Shown here: positions 32,802-43,905 of the stretch, piece after piece
Layout: each line of letters starts with the position of its first letter
Position numbering within the stretch: position 1 is the first letter of the stretch
NCBI RefSeq assembly: GCF_037392515.1
Contig: NC_090290.1
Location: forward strand, 1,975,478-2,039,477
Source: Haliotis asinina
Lineage: Eukaryota; Mollusca; Gastropoda; Lepetellida; Haliotidae
DNA length: 64,000 bases
Direction of reading: 5' to 3'
Translations under genes and position numbers: made by a program
The notes under the pieces: model-generated
The model's input: the letters and a program-made list of their open reading frames with translations, nothing else
The model's database searches: none
Told to the model about the DNA's origin: nothing

Positions 32802-34075
32802 TTATCGTTTGGGCGGGTTGATTGGGGATCTACCCCGTACTTTTTTTGAGGGCGACAAGCTGTGTGCCCTTGATTGGACGTTTTCGGACACGTCCATGTC
32901 CTCAAGTGATCCGTATTTATTATAAAGCTTAATTCTGTTTTCAGACCCTTTTGGGGCTCTGCCACTTTGCTTTTTTGAAGAATCAGGCATAGGTTTAGTT
33001 TTTCCTTTAGGAATTTGTTGGACATTTGACAAAGATTGAGACCTTGCAGGTGGCTGTGATGATGAATCCGAAGCTGGTCCTGATTGACTTTGCGACATGC
33101 GAGGAAGTAGCTCAGCGGTCTGAGTGGAAATAGCGGGTGAAAAAACCTCTGGGGAATCAGTGTGCACCCAAGTCAAGTTTGTTTGAGCAGCTGAAGAAGA
33201 CATAGAAACCTTAGAGGATGGTTCAGATGATGGTTTTGTTTTAGAAGCATATGTTTCTTGTGGATCGCATCTTTGAACAAGTTGTTTCGCTTCGGCAAAC
33301 CTGATATTTTGAGTAAAGTTTAGTTTGTTTATTTCCATCTGGTACTTCCAAATCGGACACTCTTTTGAGAAAGACGAATGGTCTCCTGAACAATTGGTGC
33401 ATTTCTTGTAATTACTGTCACAATCTTCTGTTGTGTGGGTCTTCTCACCGCAGTGAGCACACACAACAGACAATGTGCAGGAATTTACACCGTGACCATA
33501 CTTTTGACACTTGAAACATCTGAGTGGATTAGGAATAAACGTTTCCACTTTGATGTGACAGTAGCCGGCCTTTATTGATTTTGGAGCCGTTGGAGTGGAA
33601 AATGAAAATAGGTGTTGGTTTGTTGGATCTGGTTGTTTCTTCGGGTTGTGAAACGTTTGACAAATAGCACACCTTGGTCCTTCATCTCTGCAGCAATGTC
33701 AATTTCCAGCATATCAGCAAATAGTCTATCACGGTCTCTCACAATACCCTTACTAGTGTTAAGAGTACGGTCAGGAGAGACTGACACTGGAATGCCTACA
33801 AACTAAAGGAGATTGGTTGCCTGTTGCCTCCTATTACACTCAACAAGCAAAGAACCTGTTCGTAAACGTCTAACGTTTCTAACATCACCTGCAATGCCCT
33901 GTATGCCTTTTGATACCGCAAAAGGGTTCAGCTTTAACGGAGTGTTGTCAGTGGTCTCAATTACAATAAACCGTGGCCAGTAGTCAATGGATGTGGACAG
34001 TCCTTGGTCTTCAACATCAGGATCAGTAGTATCAAGAGGACGTTTAGTTTTTTTTAGGGGAGTTTCGTAAGCCAT
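32802..34075 (-). pseudogene. LINE B ORF1, broken
   Basis: Starts MAYETPLKKTKRPLD (ATG at 34075-34073) and runs through the RRM-like WPRFIVIET block to a break at about 33803. It resumes at MSVSPDRTLNTSKG, breaks again near 33560, then continues with three intact zinc knuckles (CFKC, CAHC, CTNC types) to PPKR at 32802. Two frame breaks, otherwise colinear with LINE A ORF1. Confidence 0.85.
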
Positions 34076-34592
34076 GGTAAGTTTATATTGTTTCATCATC
34101 CGAGCTCCCCACCCGCCACGGAGTATCACAAGGACAATGCTAAAAGCAGGCGGGTTTCCTGCCCGCAGCACCAAGGATACCCGGATGATATACTCAAGCA
34201 GAAAAACACAAAAGTATTTATTCCACTTGATTGGCCCATGAGCCACTCCCTTCTGGACATAGGACTCTAGGCAAGTTACGAAATTTGAATTGTACAATCG
34301 AAATACAAATGAATCATCATGAAGCCAAGACAAAAAATTAAATATTTTCTCAAATTTGTGAACAACATTTACATGTACAGGGCTTAGCATGACCAGCCGA
34401 TTGGTTGAACCGGGCCCATTCGACCACCCGTCTAGGTGAAGTCAGGGCCAAAGTGGTGTGTTGAGCAATAGGAGCAATAGTCCTGCTCCCATGCCCTCAA
34501 CCACCAGGATCCCTTCCTCCACCGACACAGGGCCGCAACCCACAGCAAACGGGTTGGTGGACCAAATATCCCCCCGGGTCCACTACGGGGGT

Positions 34593-34653
34593 GTCGGCGA
34601 GCTCTTGGCGTTACCCAGCACCCACCACGAGGAGGTGGCTCGCGACGGGTGCC
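34593..34653 (-). ncRNA. HDV-like ribozyme at 5' end of LINE B
   Basis: Minus strand: P1 GGCACCC/GGGUGCU, P2 GUCG-CGAGC with GCUCG-C-CGAC (one bulge), P3 ACC/GGU, L3 UCCUCGU, GGGUAAC, then CCAA at J4/2. Starts exactly at the TSD boundary 34653|34654. Confidence 0.78.
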
Positions 34654-34667
34654 TTTTCTGATAGAGA

Positions 34668-35320
34668 TGTCTATTTTTCATGCACATCAGAATGATCCAA
34701 ATTTCCCCACGTGAGTGACGCCCAGTGTACACTCTTTATAAGAGATCGATCACAGTTCACGGTTTCCAGCTCTTCTTTACCCCACTTAAAGGCTTTCATG
34801 TTAATCAGTTACTGTTACAATAATGCGCGAAAGTCACAATTTGTTACTTGTATACAACCGAACAGGAAGGATGTGATTGCAAGCTATTGGCTTGCAGGGA
34901 TGTCCTATTGCAACATTGGTGCTAATTTCAATATTAACCAGATATTTATCAGTCCACGTAAAGATCAGATATACTCTAGGGGAGGGGGAACATTCGCCAA
35001 CTGGTATTTACGTTTGTTTTCACCGAGTTACAAAATCCAAACTGTTATAAACTGGAGGTAAATATGTGTTTGATTTATGAACAGTAGGGTTTTGCATGAC
35101 ATTGAGTATAACATAACAATTTCGCTCTTGTAAGCGAGACACACTTCAACAACATACTAAAATTACGATATTATTGTCACTTTGACCACAGCCTCGTTTT
35201 CGAGCAGGAAATCGTTATTGTTGTGTCCAGCCAAATCCTTTTGGTCATCATTCATTTACTACTAGTAAGTATTTTTGATTTTTTAACAGGATGAACTTCA
35301 TCTCCTATCTTGAAAGGCTT
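34668..35320. other. No supported feature
   Basis: Holds one 116-codon open frame (34711-35061, +) without a recognisable domain or splice support. It is not called as a gene. Confidence 0.4.
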
Positions 35321-35327
35321 TGCACAC

Positions 35328-35632
35328 ACAATGACCCATGAAGGTCCAGAGCAGAAAAGGCCTTCAGCAACCCAGTGAGTGACTTTAGCTGAACGCCACA
35401 CTCAGCCATATTTCTGCTGTGTGGCGGCAGTTTGTAAATAATTCAGTCTGGACCAGACAATCCAGTGATCAACATCATGAGCTTCGATATGCGCATGTGG
35501 GAACCGACGCTAGGTGTCAACCCAATCAGCGTGGTTGGTCACCCGATTCCCTTAGTCGCCTCGTACAAGCGTAGTCGACTTTTATGGCAAGCATGGGTTG
35601 CTGAAGGCCTATTCTATCCCGAAACTTCACGG
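35328..35632 (-). mobile_element. Full SINE copy (minus) beside a plus-strand SINE head
   Basis: 35384-35632 is, on the minus strand, a complete copy: ccgtgaagtttcgggataga, ggccttcagcaacccatgct, gaggcgactaagggaatcgg, gctcatgatgttgatcactg, gtctggtccagactgaatta and a gtggcgtt end with gtgagtgact (plus strand) as tail. A short plus-strand head (cccatgaaggtccagag ... cttcagcaaccca) lies at 35328-35380, so the two meet tail-to-head in opposite orientation. Confidence 0.75.
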
Positions 35633-35633
35633 T

Positions 35634-36005
35634 TCGGACCTCCCATGTGTGTCTCTTGCGATGAGCATCTCACCACAAAGCATATTTTGCTTGACTGATT
35701 ATGTTACAAGAAATCTGAAAGATCTGTTTTACCGTGTGAGCGGGCATCTGATTGTAAATAACCTGAGGGACGTTGACCTGTACCATAAATTGTAGCCCTG
35801 TAAAGAATAACGAATTGCTTGCATTATATTTGGTGCTTTGACATTTTCTGCCTTAAAAATGGTATTGAAATGAAAATATATGTTTTTGACACAAACCTAT
35901 TGGATCAAGGACTTGGGTAATAAATGCAACCATTACCTCATCAGTATACGGCCAAAATCATGTCGATGTGAGGTAAAGCCCTACTCAACTCAACTCAACT
36001 CAGTT
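35634..36005 (+). mobile_element. 3' fragment of a related LINE with (ACTCA)n tail
   Basis: Reads PPMCVSCDEHLTTKHILLD, a stop, then in another frame NLKDLF and HLIVNNLRDVDL. This is colinear with the ORF2 C-terminus of LINEs A-D (CIPCDERxTVKHILLDC ... DLF). It ends gatgtgaggtaaagccctac followed by an ACTCA pentamer tail, unlike the ACTC tail of A-D, so it is another subfamily. Confidence 0.7.
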
Positions 36006-36737
36006 TTGCACAACCATCTGTTGCACGTGCATGATGTGAAACAGATATGTCGTGACTGAATGATATTTTGTATCTTCACTGTAGCTCACCTTGTCCGATT
36101 AGCAACGTGTGATCACAGCGAAAATATAATTGAAATTGAAATTGAATGAAGACCTCAGCTGAAAATAGTTTTATGTATTTTGCTAACACTGATTACAGAA
36201 AGTGATAACTGCATGATTCTCATATTGTCTACTGTATGCAGAGAACTATAATTACAATAATCCATACTAGCCTCTTCTATCAACGTAAGATTATACTTTC
36301 TGTAACAAGGACAAAATCTTCATTGTTATGCCATATGGTCTACCGTACTGTACCTAGGTAAAATAAAAGTCATAAGAAGAAATAAAACTTCATCTTTACA
36401 GAACCCAGTATTCTTGTTTTCGAAATTTTGCTATTACTTTCACCTTAATGTGGAACTACCTGTGTTGATTTTCATGCACCATGCTATTCAGTAATCACTT
36501 ATCATGTATTGTGACAACTATCAACACAAAGTAAAGTGAAACTACCTCAACTTGATTCCATGAGGTGTACGTACACATGCACATGTTTAACCAACTTCAA
36601 GAAATGGCGCAGCTTTATGGGTGTTGGGGCCCACCTGTAAGGGTGGCCAACGGTGCTGACTGCAGTTCTTGGAAATATGTTTCTCCCTGGCTAGGTGAGT
36701 TAACCATTGTATTATGCAACATGTGTGTACCATTGTC
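36006..36737. other. Intergenic, partly homologous to gene A upstream region
   Basis: About 36000-36120 shares order and short identities with 23180-23310 (gcgaaac/gtgaaacagatat, tagct-acct, gattagcaacg-ctgatc). The rest holds nothing recognisable. Confidence 0.5.
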
Positions 36738-36848
36738 CACGTGACTATATAAATGTAACATTTACGTGGAGTAGTTTAGTGTATGAACACGTGGCATTCA
36801 TATATCCGGAGAACAAAACAGCCGTGGGCACTCGGCAATCAGAATAAG
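36738..36848 (+). promoter_or_regulatory. Promoter and non-coding first exon of paralogue B
   Basis: CACGTG (36738-36743), TATATAAA (36746-36753), and a UTR exon ending agaataag|gt at 36848, matching the gene A layout. The next exon of gene B begins at 42892, so LINE C lies in intron 1. Confidence 0.5.
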
Positions 36849-37060
36849 GTAATTTGTTGTGTAAAAATGCTTTCATTTGAACCAAATGTGCAAGGCAAAG
36901 AACCAAAGACTTAACTGTGTTTAGTCCCAGGCCATGTATTCTATTCAAACAAACTTCAGGAACGCTGCTGCATTTGGTGCTGAAGCAACTAACACAACAT
37001 GACAGATTCTGGAGTTCTATAATTGCCTTTCACTAGTATATGCCAATCGATTCACTAACT

Positions 37061-37120
37061 GGCACCCGTGAACGGTCACCTTCTCGTGGTGGGTGCTGGG
37101 TAACGCTGAGAGCCGTTCAC
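37061..37120 (+). ncRNA. HDV-like ribozyme at 5' end of LINE C
   Basis: P1 GGCACCC 37061-37067 with GGGUGCU 37091-37097. P2 GUGAACGG 37068-37075 with CCGUUCAC 37113-37120. P3 ACC 37078-37080 with GGU 37088-37090. L3 UUCUCGU. Then GGGUAAC and J4/2 CUGA with candidate catalytic C at 37106. P2 is eight perfect pairs of a sequence quite different from LINE A, B and D. Confidence 0.82.
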
Positions 37121-37700
37121 CCCCGTTGTGGACCCGGGGGGATATTTGGTCCACCAACCCGTTTGCCGTGGGTTGCGGCCCTGTGTCGGCGGAGGAAGGG
37201 ATCCTGGTGGTTGAGGGCAATGGGGGCCAGTAACCGTGTTCCTATTGCTCAATACACCACTTTGGCCCTGACTTCACCTAGACGGGTGGTAGAACTGGCC
37301 CGGTTCTATCAATCGGCTGGTCACGCAATGCCCTGTGCATAGTGAATATTTTGTGCACATATTCGTCGTATTTGGGTGTTTGCCTCTTTACTTTCCATTG
37401 TTCAAATTATTAATATGTTTAACTGCCTAGAGTCCTATGCTAGAAGGCTGTGGCTCATGGGCCAATCTGGTGAGGTTGACCTCCAAATTCGGTATGTTTC
37501 CAATTTCTTGTCACTGGGCTGAACCTCCCTGGCATGTACTTTGGTATACAAATACTGCTATTTGTGTCATACTCACGGGAGTATAACATCCCTGTATCCC
37601 TGGTGTTTGTATTCTGGAGACCCAATGCAATTAGACACCGTCCTGGTTGACACTCCGTGGTGGGTGGGGAGCAGGGTTGTTGAACCACACCTTTTTCATT

Positions 37701-38939
37701 ATGTCTCAAATACACTCCGGTTCAAAAAGACGGCATTTGGATGCAAGTTCGTCTGATGATGATCATGGCATTAATGTAGATTCCTGGGCTCGATTTATCG
37801 TTATTGAGGCTTTAGATCACAATCCAATTAAACTGAGCCCTTTTGCAATTTCAAAAGCTGTCAATTAATATTGTGGCGAAGTGAAAAATGTTACTCGCCT
37901 GCGCTCCGGCTCTTTGCTAGTGGAATGTTTACGTAAACAGCAGTCTTTGAATCTTCTGTCTATTAAACAATTTGCCAACGTTGAGGTTTCCGTTTCAGAA
38001 CACAAAACATTAAATTCCTGTAAAGGAATTGTACGCGATCGTGCTCGATGTCTATCTGAGATGAGTGAGAAGGATATTGTTGCTGAAATGAAGAGTCAAG
38101 GAGTCACTGATGTGAAACGTTTCACTAAAAAGCAAAATGACAATGTTATACTGACCAACACCTATCTCTTCACGTTTTCCCTTCCAAAATTGCCAACAAG
38201 TGCTAGAGCGGGTTATTTCAATATCGGTGTTGAGGTTTACGTTCCAAACCCTCTCAGATGTTACAGGTGTCAAAAGTTTGGCCACGGAGCAAAGAACTGC
38301 AATCGCAACACTGTGTGCTCTCGCTGCAGTGATGCGCATGACAGTTCCACATGCGCTACAGAAACTTTAAAGTGCGCAAACTGTAACGGAAAACATCTGG
38401 CCTCTTCCAAATCATGTCCAGTTTTCGAACATGAATCAAAAATTCTTCAACTTAAGTGCAAAAACAACATTTCATATCATGAGGCTAAAAAGTTATTGAT
38501 GTCACAATCATCTGCATCTTCTTCGTCAACTAAAACTTTTTCAGCAGTTGTATCAACTCAACAATCTAGACCAGCTCCGGTGACAGTATCTGTAGCTTGC
38601 CAAACAACACTTTCCTGGGTCGAACAACAAGTTACACTAGACACAGTAGCTCCAAATCCCCAGGTTGAGGCTAAAACGTCAACATCAGCATCTCAAACTG
38701 ATATTATGCCAGACAATACATCCAACAAGGCAGTTCAGGGCGCAGCCCAGTTATCCAGAAAAGAAAAGAAACAAATGGGAAGAAAAGCCAGGTCCCTCCA
38801 GCACTTGGAGGTACCTTCTTCACTTCCAAATACTGTTGAGGTTCATAATTCATTTGAACCTCTTGACATGGAGATTAGTCCCTCGCACATTGTGAAGGAT
38901 AGCAGACCTCAATCCCGATCTCAAATTAAGCCCCCATGA
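37701..38939 (+). pseudogene. LINE C ORF1 with one nonsense codon
   Basis: ATG at 37701 (MSQIHSGSKRRHLDAS). The RRM-like WARFIVIEA block runs to an in-frame TAA at 37866-37868, where other copies read on (KGIQGIAGDVKN). The same frame then continues from VKNVTRLRSGSLLVEC through three knuckles (CYRC-H-C, CSRC-H-C, CANC-H-C) to the stop at 38937-38939. Only that single stop breaks about 412 codons. ORF2 starts within the stop (ATGA at 38936). Confidence 0.88.
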
Positions 38940-41900
38940 ATGACTCACATATCATTCAATGGAATTGCAGAGGACTGCGGAATAATTTTAATGATTTACA
39001 GTTACTTATACAGGATTTTAAACCTTCAGCTCTATGTTTACAAGAGACATATTTACCAAATAATGAGAAACTTGACTTAAGGCAGTACAGTTCATACAAT
39101 TTCTTCTCACCCCCGGGTGTTAAAGCAACAGGAGGTTCTTCGATTCTGGTGAGACAAGGTATTATTCATAGCCCGGTTTCTCTGAATACCCCCCTCCAAG
39201 CTGTTGCTGTCCGAGTAACTTTGCACATTGTTCTTACATTGTGTTCACTCTATGTTCCTCCTTCTTCATCTCTTCAGCATGCTGATCTTCAGGCGTTGTA
39301 TGATCAACTTCCCAAGCCCTGTATCATCATGGGAGATTTGAATGGACACAACCCTCTTTGGGGAAGTGCACACACTAATAATAAGGGGAAAGTACTGGAA
39401 GATTTTCTTGCCAACAATGACATATGCCTCTTTAATGATACATCCAACACGTATTTACATCCCGGTACAGGTACTTATTCATCCCTTGATCTGTCCATGA
39501 CAGACCCGGATCTTCTGAATCAGTTTGAATGGTCAGTCCACAATGACCTGTGTGGCAGTGATCATTTTCCAACCATTCTCAATGCTATTGCTCCGTCAGA
39601 TGCTCCTCCATCATCAAGGTGGAATTTTAAAAAGGCTAACTGGACTTTATATAAAAGTCTATGTGCTGACAAACTCACACCTGAACTTTTTCATGATATA
39701 CCTGATGCCATACAATGTTTTTCAGATGAACTAAATAACATAGCTGAAGAGTGTATACCAAAGTCCTCTGCAATTCCACATGTGCGTAAACCATGGTTTA
39801 ACATTGAATGCAAACAGGCTAGGAAGGCACTGAAGAAAGCTGAAATGTTTTTCCGTCGCCATCCCATGGTCCATAATTTGGACAAATTTAAAATTTTAAA
39901 TGCCAAAGCACGCCGTACATTCAAGCAAAATAAACGCCAATCTTGGCGGAACTACGTATCAAAGATTAATTCGCGCACACCAATATCAAAGGTATGGAAT
40001 ATGATCCAGAAAATCAAAGGTAAGGGCTCTAAATCTAGCGTTTACCATCTTAAAGATGGGAATCGATTATTGACCAATAAATCAGATATTGCAAATAAAT
40101 TAGGTGAAACGTTAGCCAAACATTCTTCCTCATCTAATTATGTACCCGAATTCCAAAAATATCAAAAACTGCAAGAAAAGAAAACTATTCATTTCAATTC
40201 AGATAATGGGGAAGATTATAATGAAACATTTTCGATGCATGAGCTTCATACTGCTCTTGACCAGGCTCACGATACTGCTTCAGGCAGTGATGGTATACAT
40301 TATCAGCTCCTCAAGCACTTACCTGAGTCTTGTTTAGAGACGCTCTTACATATTTGTGATGACATTTGGACATCTGGAACATTTCCTTCGTCATGGCGTG
40401 ATGCTATTATTGTTCCCATACCTAAGCCCGGTCGTGATCATACTGATCCCTCCAATTATAGACCAATATCACTAACTAGCTGCGTTTGTAAGACCATGGA
40501 ACGTATGATAAATAATCGACTTGTTTGGTACTTGGAAACCAATAACCTCATAACAGATATACAATGTGGTTTCCGTAAAAACAGAAGTACTGTCGATCAT
40601 TTAGTACGCTTGGAGTCTTTTGTAAAAAATGCCATTATTAATAAACAACACGCAGTGTCGATCTTTTTTGATTTAGAGAAAGCTTACGACACGACATGGA
40701 AATATGGAATCTTAAACGATTTACATGACTTTGGATTACGAGGCCGCTTGCCTCAATTTATATCCATCTTTTTAAATGACAGGCAATTTCAGGTCCGCGT
40801 GGGTTCTACCCTCTCTGATCATTACAGGATCAGGATCAGGGTGTTCCACAAGGCAGTATTTTGTCTGTTACATTGTTTAGTATCAAGATCAATAGTTTAT
40901 CCAAGGTTTTAAATGATCCAGTCGATGGATCGTTATTTGTGGATGATTTTAATATTTCTTGTCGAGGTAAAAATATGCGTACTATTGAACGACAACTGCA
41001 GTTATGCTTAAACAAAATAAACAAATGGTGCCTCGAAAACGGATTTAAATTTTCTAAATCAAAAACCAGTTGTATACACTTTTGCCGTAAATACAAACCC
41101 CATAAAGACCCAGAACTATTTCTAAGTGGCAGCCCCATCAAAGTTGTCAAGGAAGCTAAGTTTGTAGGTTTAATTTTCGATTCACATTTGACCTTTATGC
41201 CCCATATTAAATCCCTAAAAGCCAAATGCCCAAAGGCACTTGATTTATTGAAGGTTGTTTCTAATTCAAAGTGGGGAGGGGATCAGACTACCCTCCTTCA
41301 CTTATACAGATCACTCGTTCGCGCAAAACTTGATTATGGCTCCATCGTATATGGTGGAGCCTGCAAAAGCAGCCTGAAGCTATTAGATTCTGTCCATCAT
41401 CAAGGTCTAAGACTTTGTCTTGGGTCCTTTAGAACTTCACCTATTGACAGTCTCTACGTTGAGGCCGATGAACCATCTCTTACACAACGTCGTATTAAAT
41501 TGTCCTTACAATACATTACTAAATTACACTCTAATGAATCTAACCCTGCGTATAACTGTGTGTTCAATCCCCTTTATGAGGATTTGTACGACAAGAAGTC
41601 TTCTCTTGTTCCGCCTCTAGGGCACAGAATTAAACCCTTTCTTTCTTCAGCCGGCATTGAGCTTAAAAACATAGCTCCCTCCCGTCTTCTTTCTTCTCCT
41701 CCATGGCAATTGGTTAGGCCACAGGTTGACCTAACATTAACTACATTTAAAAAATCAGAAACTAATGAATTACAGTATAAACAAGAATATCATCAATTGA
41801 AACATAAATATAGCAATTATACATCCTTATTTACAGATGGGTCCAAGGACGGTGGTGCTGTGGCTTGTGCCACTGTCATTGGATCCAGAACAATATCTTC

Positions 41901-42153
41901 TAGATTACGACGATGTCGTATTGGTCATACAAGGTATACCCATGCATACCTGTTGAAAGGTGAAGATCCTCCATTGTGCATCCCTTGTGATGAGAGAACC
42001 TCGGTCAAGCATATCCTGCTTGACTGTGTTGAATTCTCCATCATAAGGGACAAATATTTCAATGTAAAAACACTTTCGGATCTTTTTAACACAGTCAATA
42101 CTCATTTAATTATTGGATTTTTAAGGGAAATCGATTTCCTTGTTGAATTATAA
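38936..42153 (+). pseudogene. LINE C ORF2: intact endonuclease, shifted RT, RNase H deleted
   Basis: Starts MNDSHIIQWNCRGLRNN at the ATGA overlap. Endonuclease (LQETYL, GDLNGHNPLWGS, SDHFP) and the first RT blocks (RPISLTSCVCKTMERM, FFDLEKAYDTTW) are open to about 40825. A 2-bp gain in the catcaggatcagg repeat then shifts the frame just before the GVPQGS block. The rest (FVDDFN catalytic loop, thumb) is open from 40861 to 42153. RNase H begins FTDGSKDGGAVACATVIGS but jumps near 41908 to RRCRIGHTRYTHAYL, deleting roughly 480 bp with the remaining catalytic residues. Confidence 0.88.
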
Positions 42154-42407
42154 TTGATATGTCCTGTAGATAGTTGTATTTTAATGGTTGGTAGTATAGA
42201 TTAGGAACATTGATCATTAGAGGCTGTACCCTCAACGGGGGTTGAAGTATTGTAAAATAATTGTCCTCCTGAGAGGGTACGTAAGTCCCAAAATTTTCAA
42301 AGTAAATTTATACTTTCCAGGACTTTTAAGTGTAGTATTTGTGTTATTTTAATTTTGGCTACAATTTCTTACAATCGCCAGCGGCAGAGGGGATGGTGTA
42401 AATCCAA

Positions 42408-42457
42408 CTAGGGACCATGCAGGTAGCAAAGGTACTGTAAGTCCCCATGGTCCCTAG
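42408..42457 (+). ncRNA. Conserved 3' UTR hairpin of the LINE family
   Basis: ctagggaccatg 42408-42419 pairs perfectly with catggtccctag 42446-42457 across a 26-nt loop. The same stem is recognisable in LINE A (near 16333), LINE B (near 28875), D (near 44921) and the fragment at 14641. Candidate RT-recognition structure by analogy with other LINEs; not demonstrated. Confidence 0.6.
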
Positions 42458-42891
42458 TGTGGTGATCTACCTTCTGTTGTTGGCGATCTATAGCCTGTTT
42501 TTATACTGTATTGTCCATATAATGATATCAGTTTTACCTTTCCACACTAGTTTTAATGCTAATTGTGATATCCTAGTTGTTTTACTGTCCTTCGTTGACA
42601 GGTTTTATAATGGACACAATAGTCGTTTTTATTGCTGAATGTTCTCGTCACGATATGGCTGAAATAGTGCCGATGTGACGTTAAATATTAACTCACTCAC
42701 TCATTCACTCGATTCACTAACAAGTGTATGAAAACAAAGGCCCTGTGTTATGTTTGTTTGCACATTTAGCTCATGACATTTATCAATTGTATTCTATGCA
42801 ATTCCATTCTTAATACAAGCAGTTTCCCATTTTTTGGTAAATATTCGAAATTTCTTAATGGATTATTTCTGACTTTCTCACCATATTTCAG

Positions 42892-43692
42892 TCCTGGAAA
42901 TTAACGACACTGTCACGATGCTCATTTTTGTCTACGGCCTCATCACCTTGTCGGTTCTCGGCACTAACTGTGATAAAGATGCTCTTGTATACAGGACGGA
43001 CATCTCTCTGCCACCCAAGGAAAGAAGGGACGAAGCTTCAGACATACTGTCCATTAAGGAAACTGTGAAGAGTCTAACTAACATCAGTGTTCTATTCTCC
43101 TTCAAGGTTTGTGAAATTGTTTCCACCTGTTGTTCCGTAATACATTTCTACAATCCGCAAAGAACCCTATGATGTGATAACAAAAGTTTTACCAAGGCTA
43201 AATTACAAGACAAAGGGCCCAGCGGGTTAGAATTGATCTTCTATAACCCATCTTTGTCACAGGAGGCAACTGACTGACCAATCGTTTAAAGCGATGTTCA
43301 TGCTGTTGGTCACTGGTCCAGACTCGATTATTTAAAACCACCCGCCACATAGCTTGAATATTGAAGAGTGCGGCGTTACAAAACAGACATACCTACCAGA
43401 TCGTCTTGATAATATTAGTGTTTGAAGTGTTCGAAGTGTCCTTTCGATGCCAACATTTATATTCAACATGTTTAGTAAGTAGATAATTGGTATTTTAAAC
43501 ATGGTATTATGATCAGCAACTGAGATTGTTAATGGCTGTCGCATGAAACTGGGTTGAAGTGGCGTAAATGTAATGTCAACAGTACACTTCACATGATTTG
43601 TTCAATGAATTGCTCGTGATTTGTTCATTATCTACCTACTATATATATTTATTTGATTTGCAAGGTGCTCGGAAGCCCAAGAGCAGTTCTTG
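42892..43692 (+). pseudogene. Gene B: two-exon remnant paralogous to gene A
   Basis: Exon with acceptor at 42891, ATG 42918, reads MLIFVYGLITLSVLGTNC and on to VLFSFK at 43106 with a gtttgt donor. It has the same length (63 codons) as gene A exon 24436-24624 and eight amino-acid differences, mostly at the signal peptide and N-terminus. The 28-nt microexon is 43665-43692 (VLGSPRAVL, then G), with donor gtaagt. Both exons are open with good splice sites. Homologues of exons 3-5 are not found before the duplication boundary, so the gene is truncated here or its 3' part lies elsewhere. LINE C fills its first intron. Confidence 0.75.
43222..43380 (+). mobile_element. SINE-like repeat in gene B intron
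   Basis: gcgggttagaattgatctt, gcgatgttcatgctgttgg, tccagactcgattattta, catagcttgaatattga and gtgcggcgtta in order. It is at the same intron position as the gene A copy at 24796, so it may predate the gene duplication. Confidence 0.65.
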
Positions 43693-43785
43693 GTAAGTCA
43701 ACTGTTACATAGCTCTTCAATTGTACAGTGTTCCGTTGCTTCTGATCTATAAACTACGCCTGTATGTTTGTTTCATGGAACTTCA

Positions 43786-43905
43786 TGCCCCGTGAAGGTC
43801 CGGGGTAGAATATGCCTTCAGCACCCTTTGCTTGCCACAAAAGCCGACTATGCTCGTTGTAAGAGGCGACTAATGGGATCGGGTGAGCTTGCTGACTTAG
43901 TAGAG
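43786..43905 (+). mobile_element. SINE head fragment
   Basis: ccccgtgaaggtccggggta, gccttcagcaccctttgctt, gccgactatgctcgttgta, gaggcgactaatgggatcgg and gcttgctgacttagt; the body and tail are missing. Confidence 0.65.

Larger units (their letters stand above)
28633..34653 (-). mobile_element. LINE B, full-length, 14-bp TSD
   Basis: Same family as LINE A, minus strand, without the Penelope-like insert. The TSD ttttctgatagaga lies at 28619-28632 and 34654-34667. The 5' end is again GGCACCC. ORF1 lies at about 34075-32802 and ORF2 at about 32790-29196. It is decayed: frame breaks in ORF1 near 33800 and 33560, a deletion in ORF2 near 32130 between endonuclease and RT linker, and further breaks near 31100 and 30500. 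The uninterrupted RNase H site near 29781-29830 shows the empty target for both Penelope-like insertions. Confidence 0.9.
37061..42708 (+). mobile_element. LINE C, full-length ends, internally deleted, 13-bp TSD
   Basis: Plus strand: ribozyme 37061-37120, 5' UTR, ORF1 37701-38939, ORF2 38936-42153, 3' UTR with hairpin 42408-42457, and an ACTC tail near 42691-42708. The TSD tcgattcactaac lies at 37047-37059 and 42709-42721; one extra base (37060) separates the left TSD from GGCACCC. It belongs to a subfamily somewhat diverged from A, B and D in ORF1. It lies sense-oriented in intron 1 of gene B. Confidence 0.9.

Noticed and set aside
34711..35061. 116-codon open frame, plus strand
   Set aside because: No domain, no signal peptide, no splice or repeat support; it lies between mobile elements and is likely chance.
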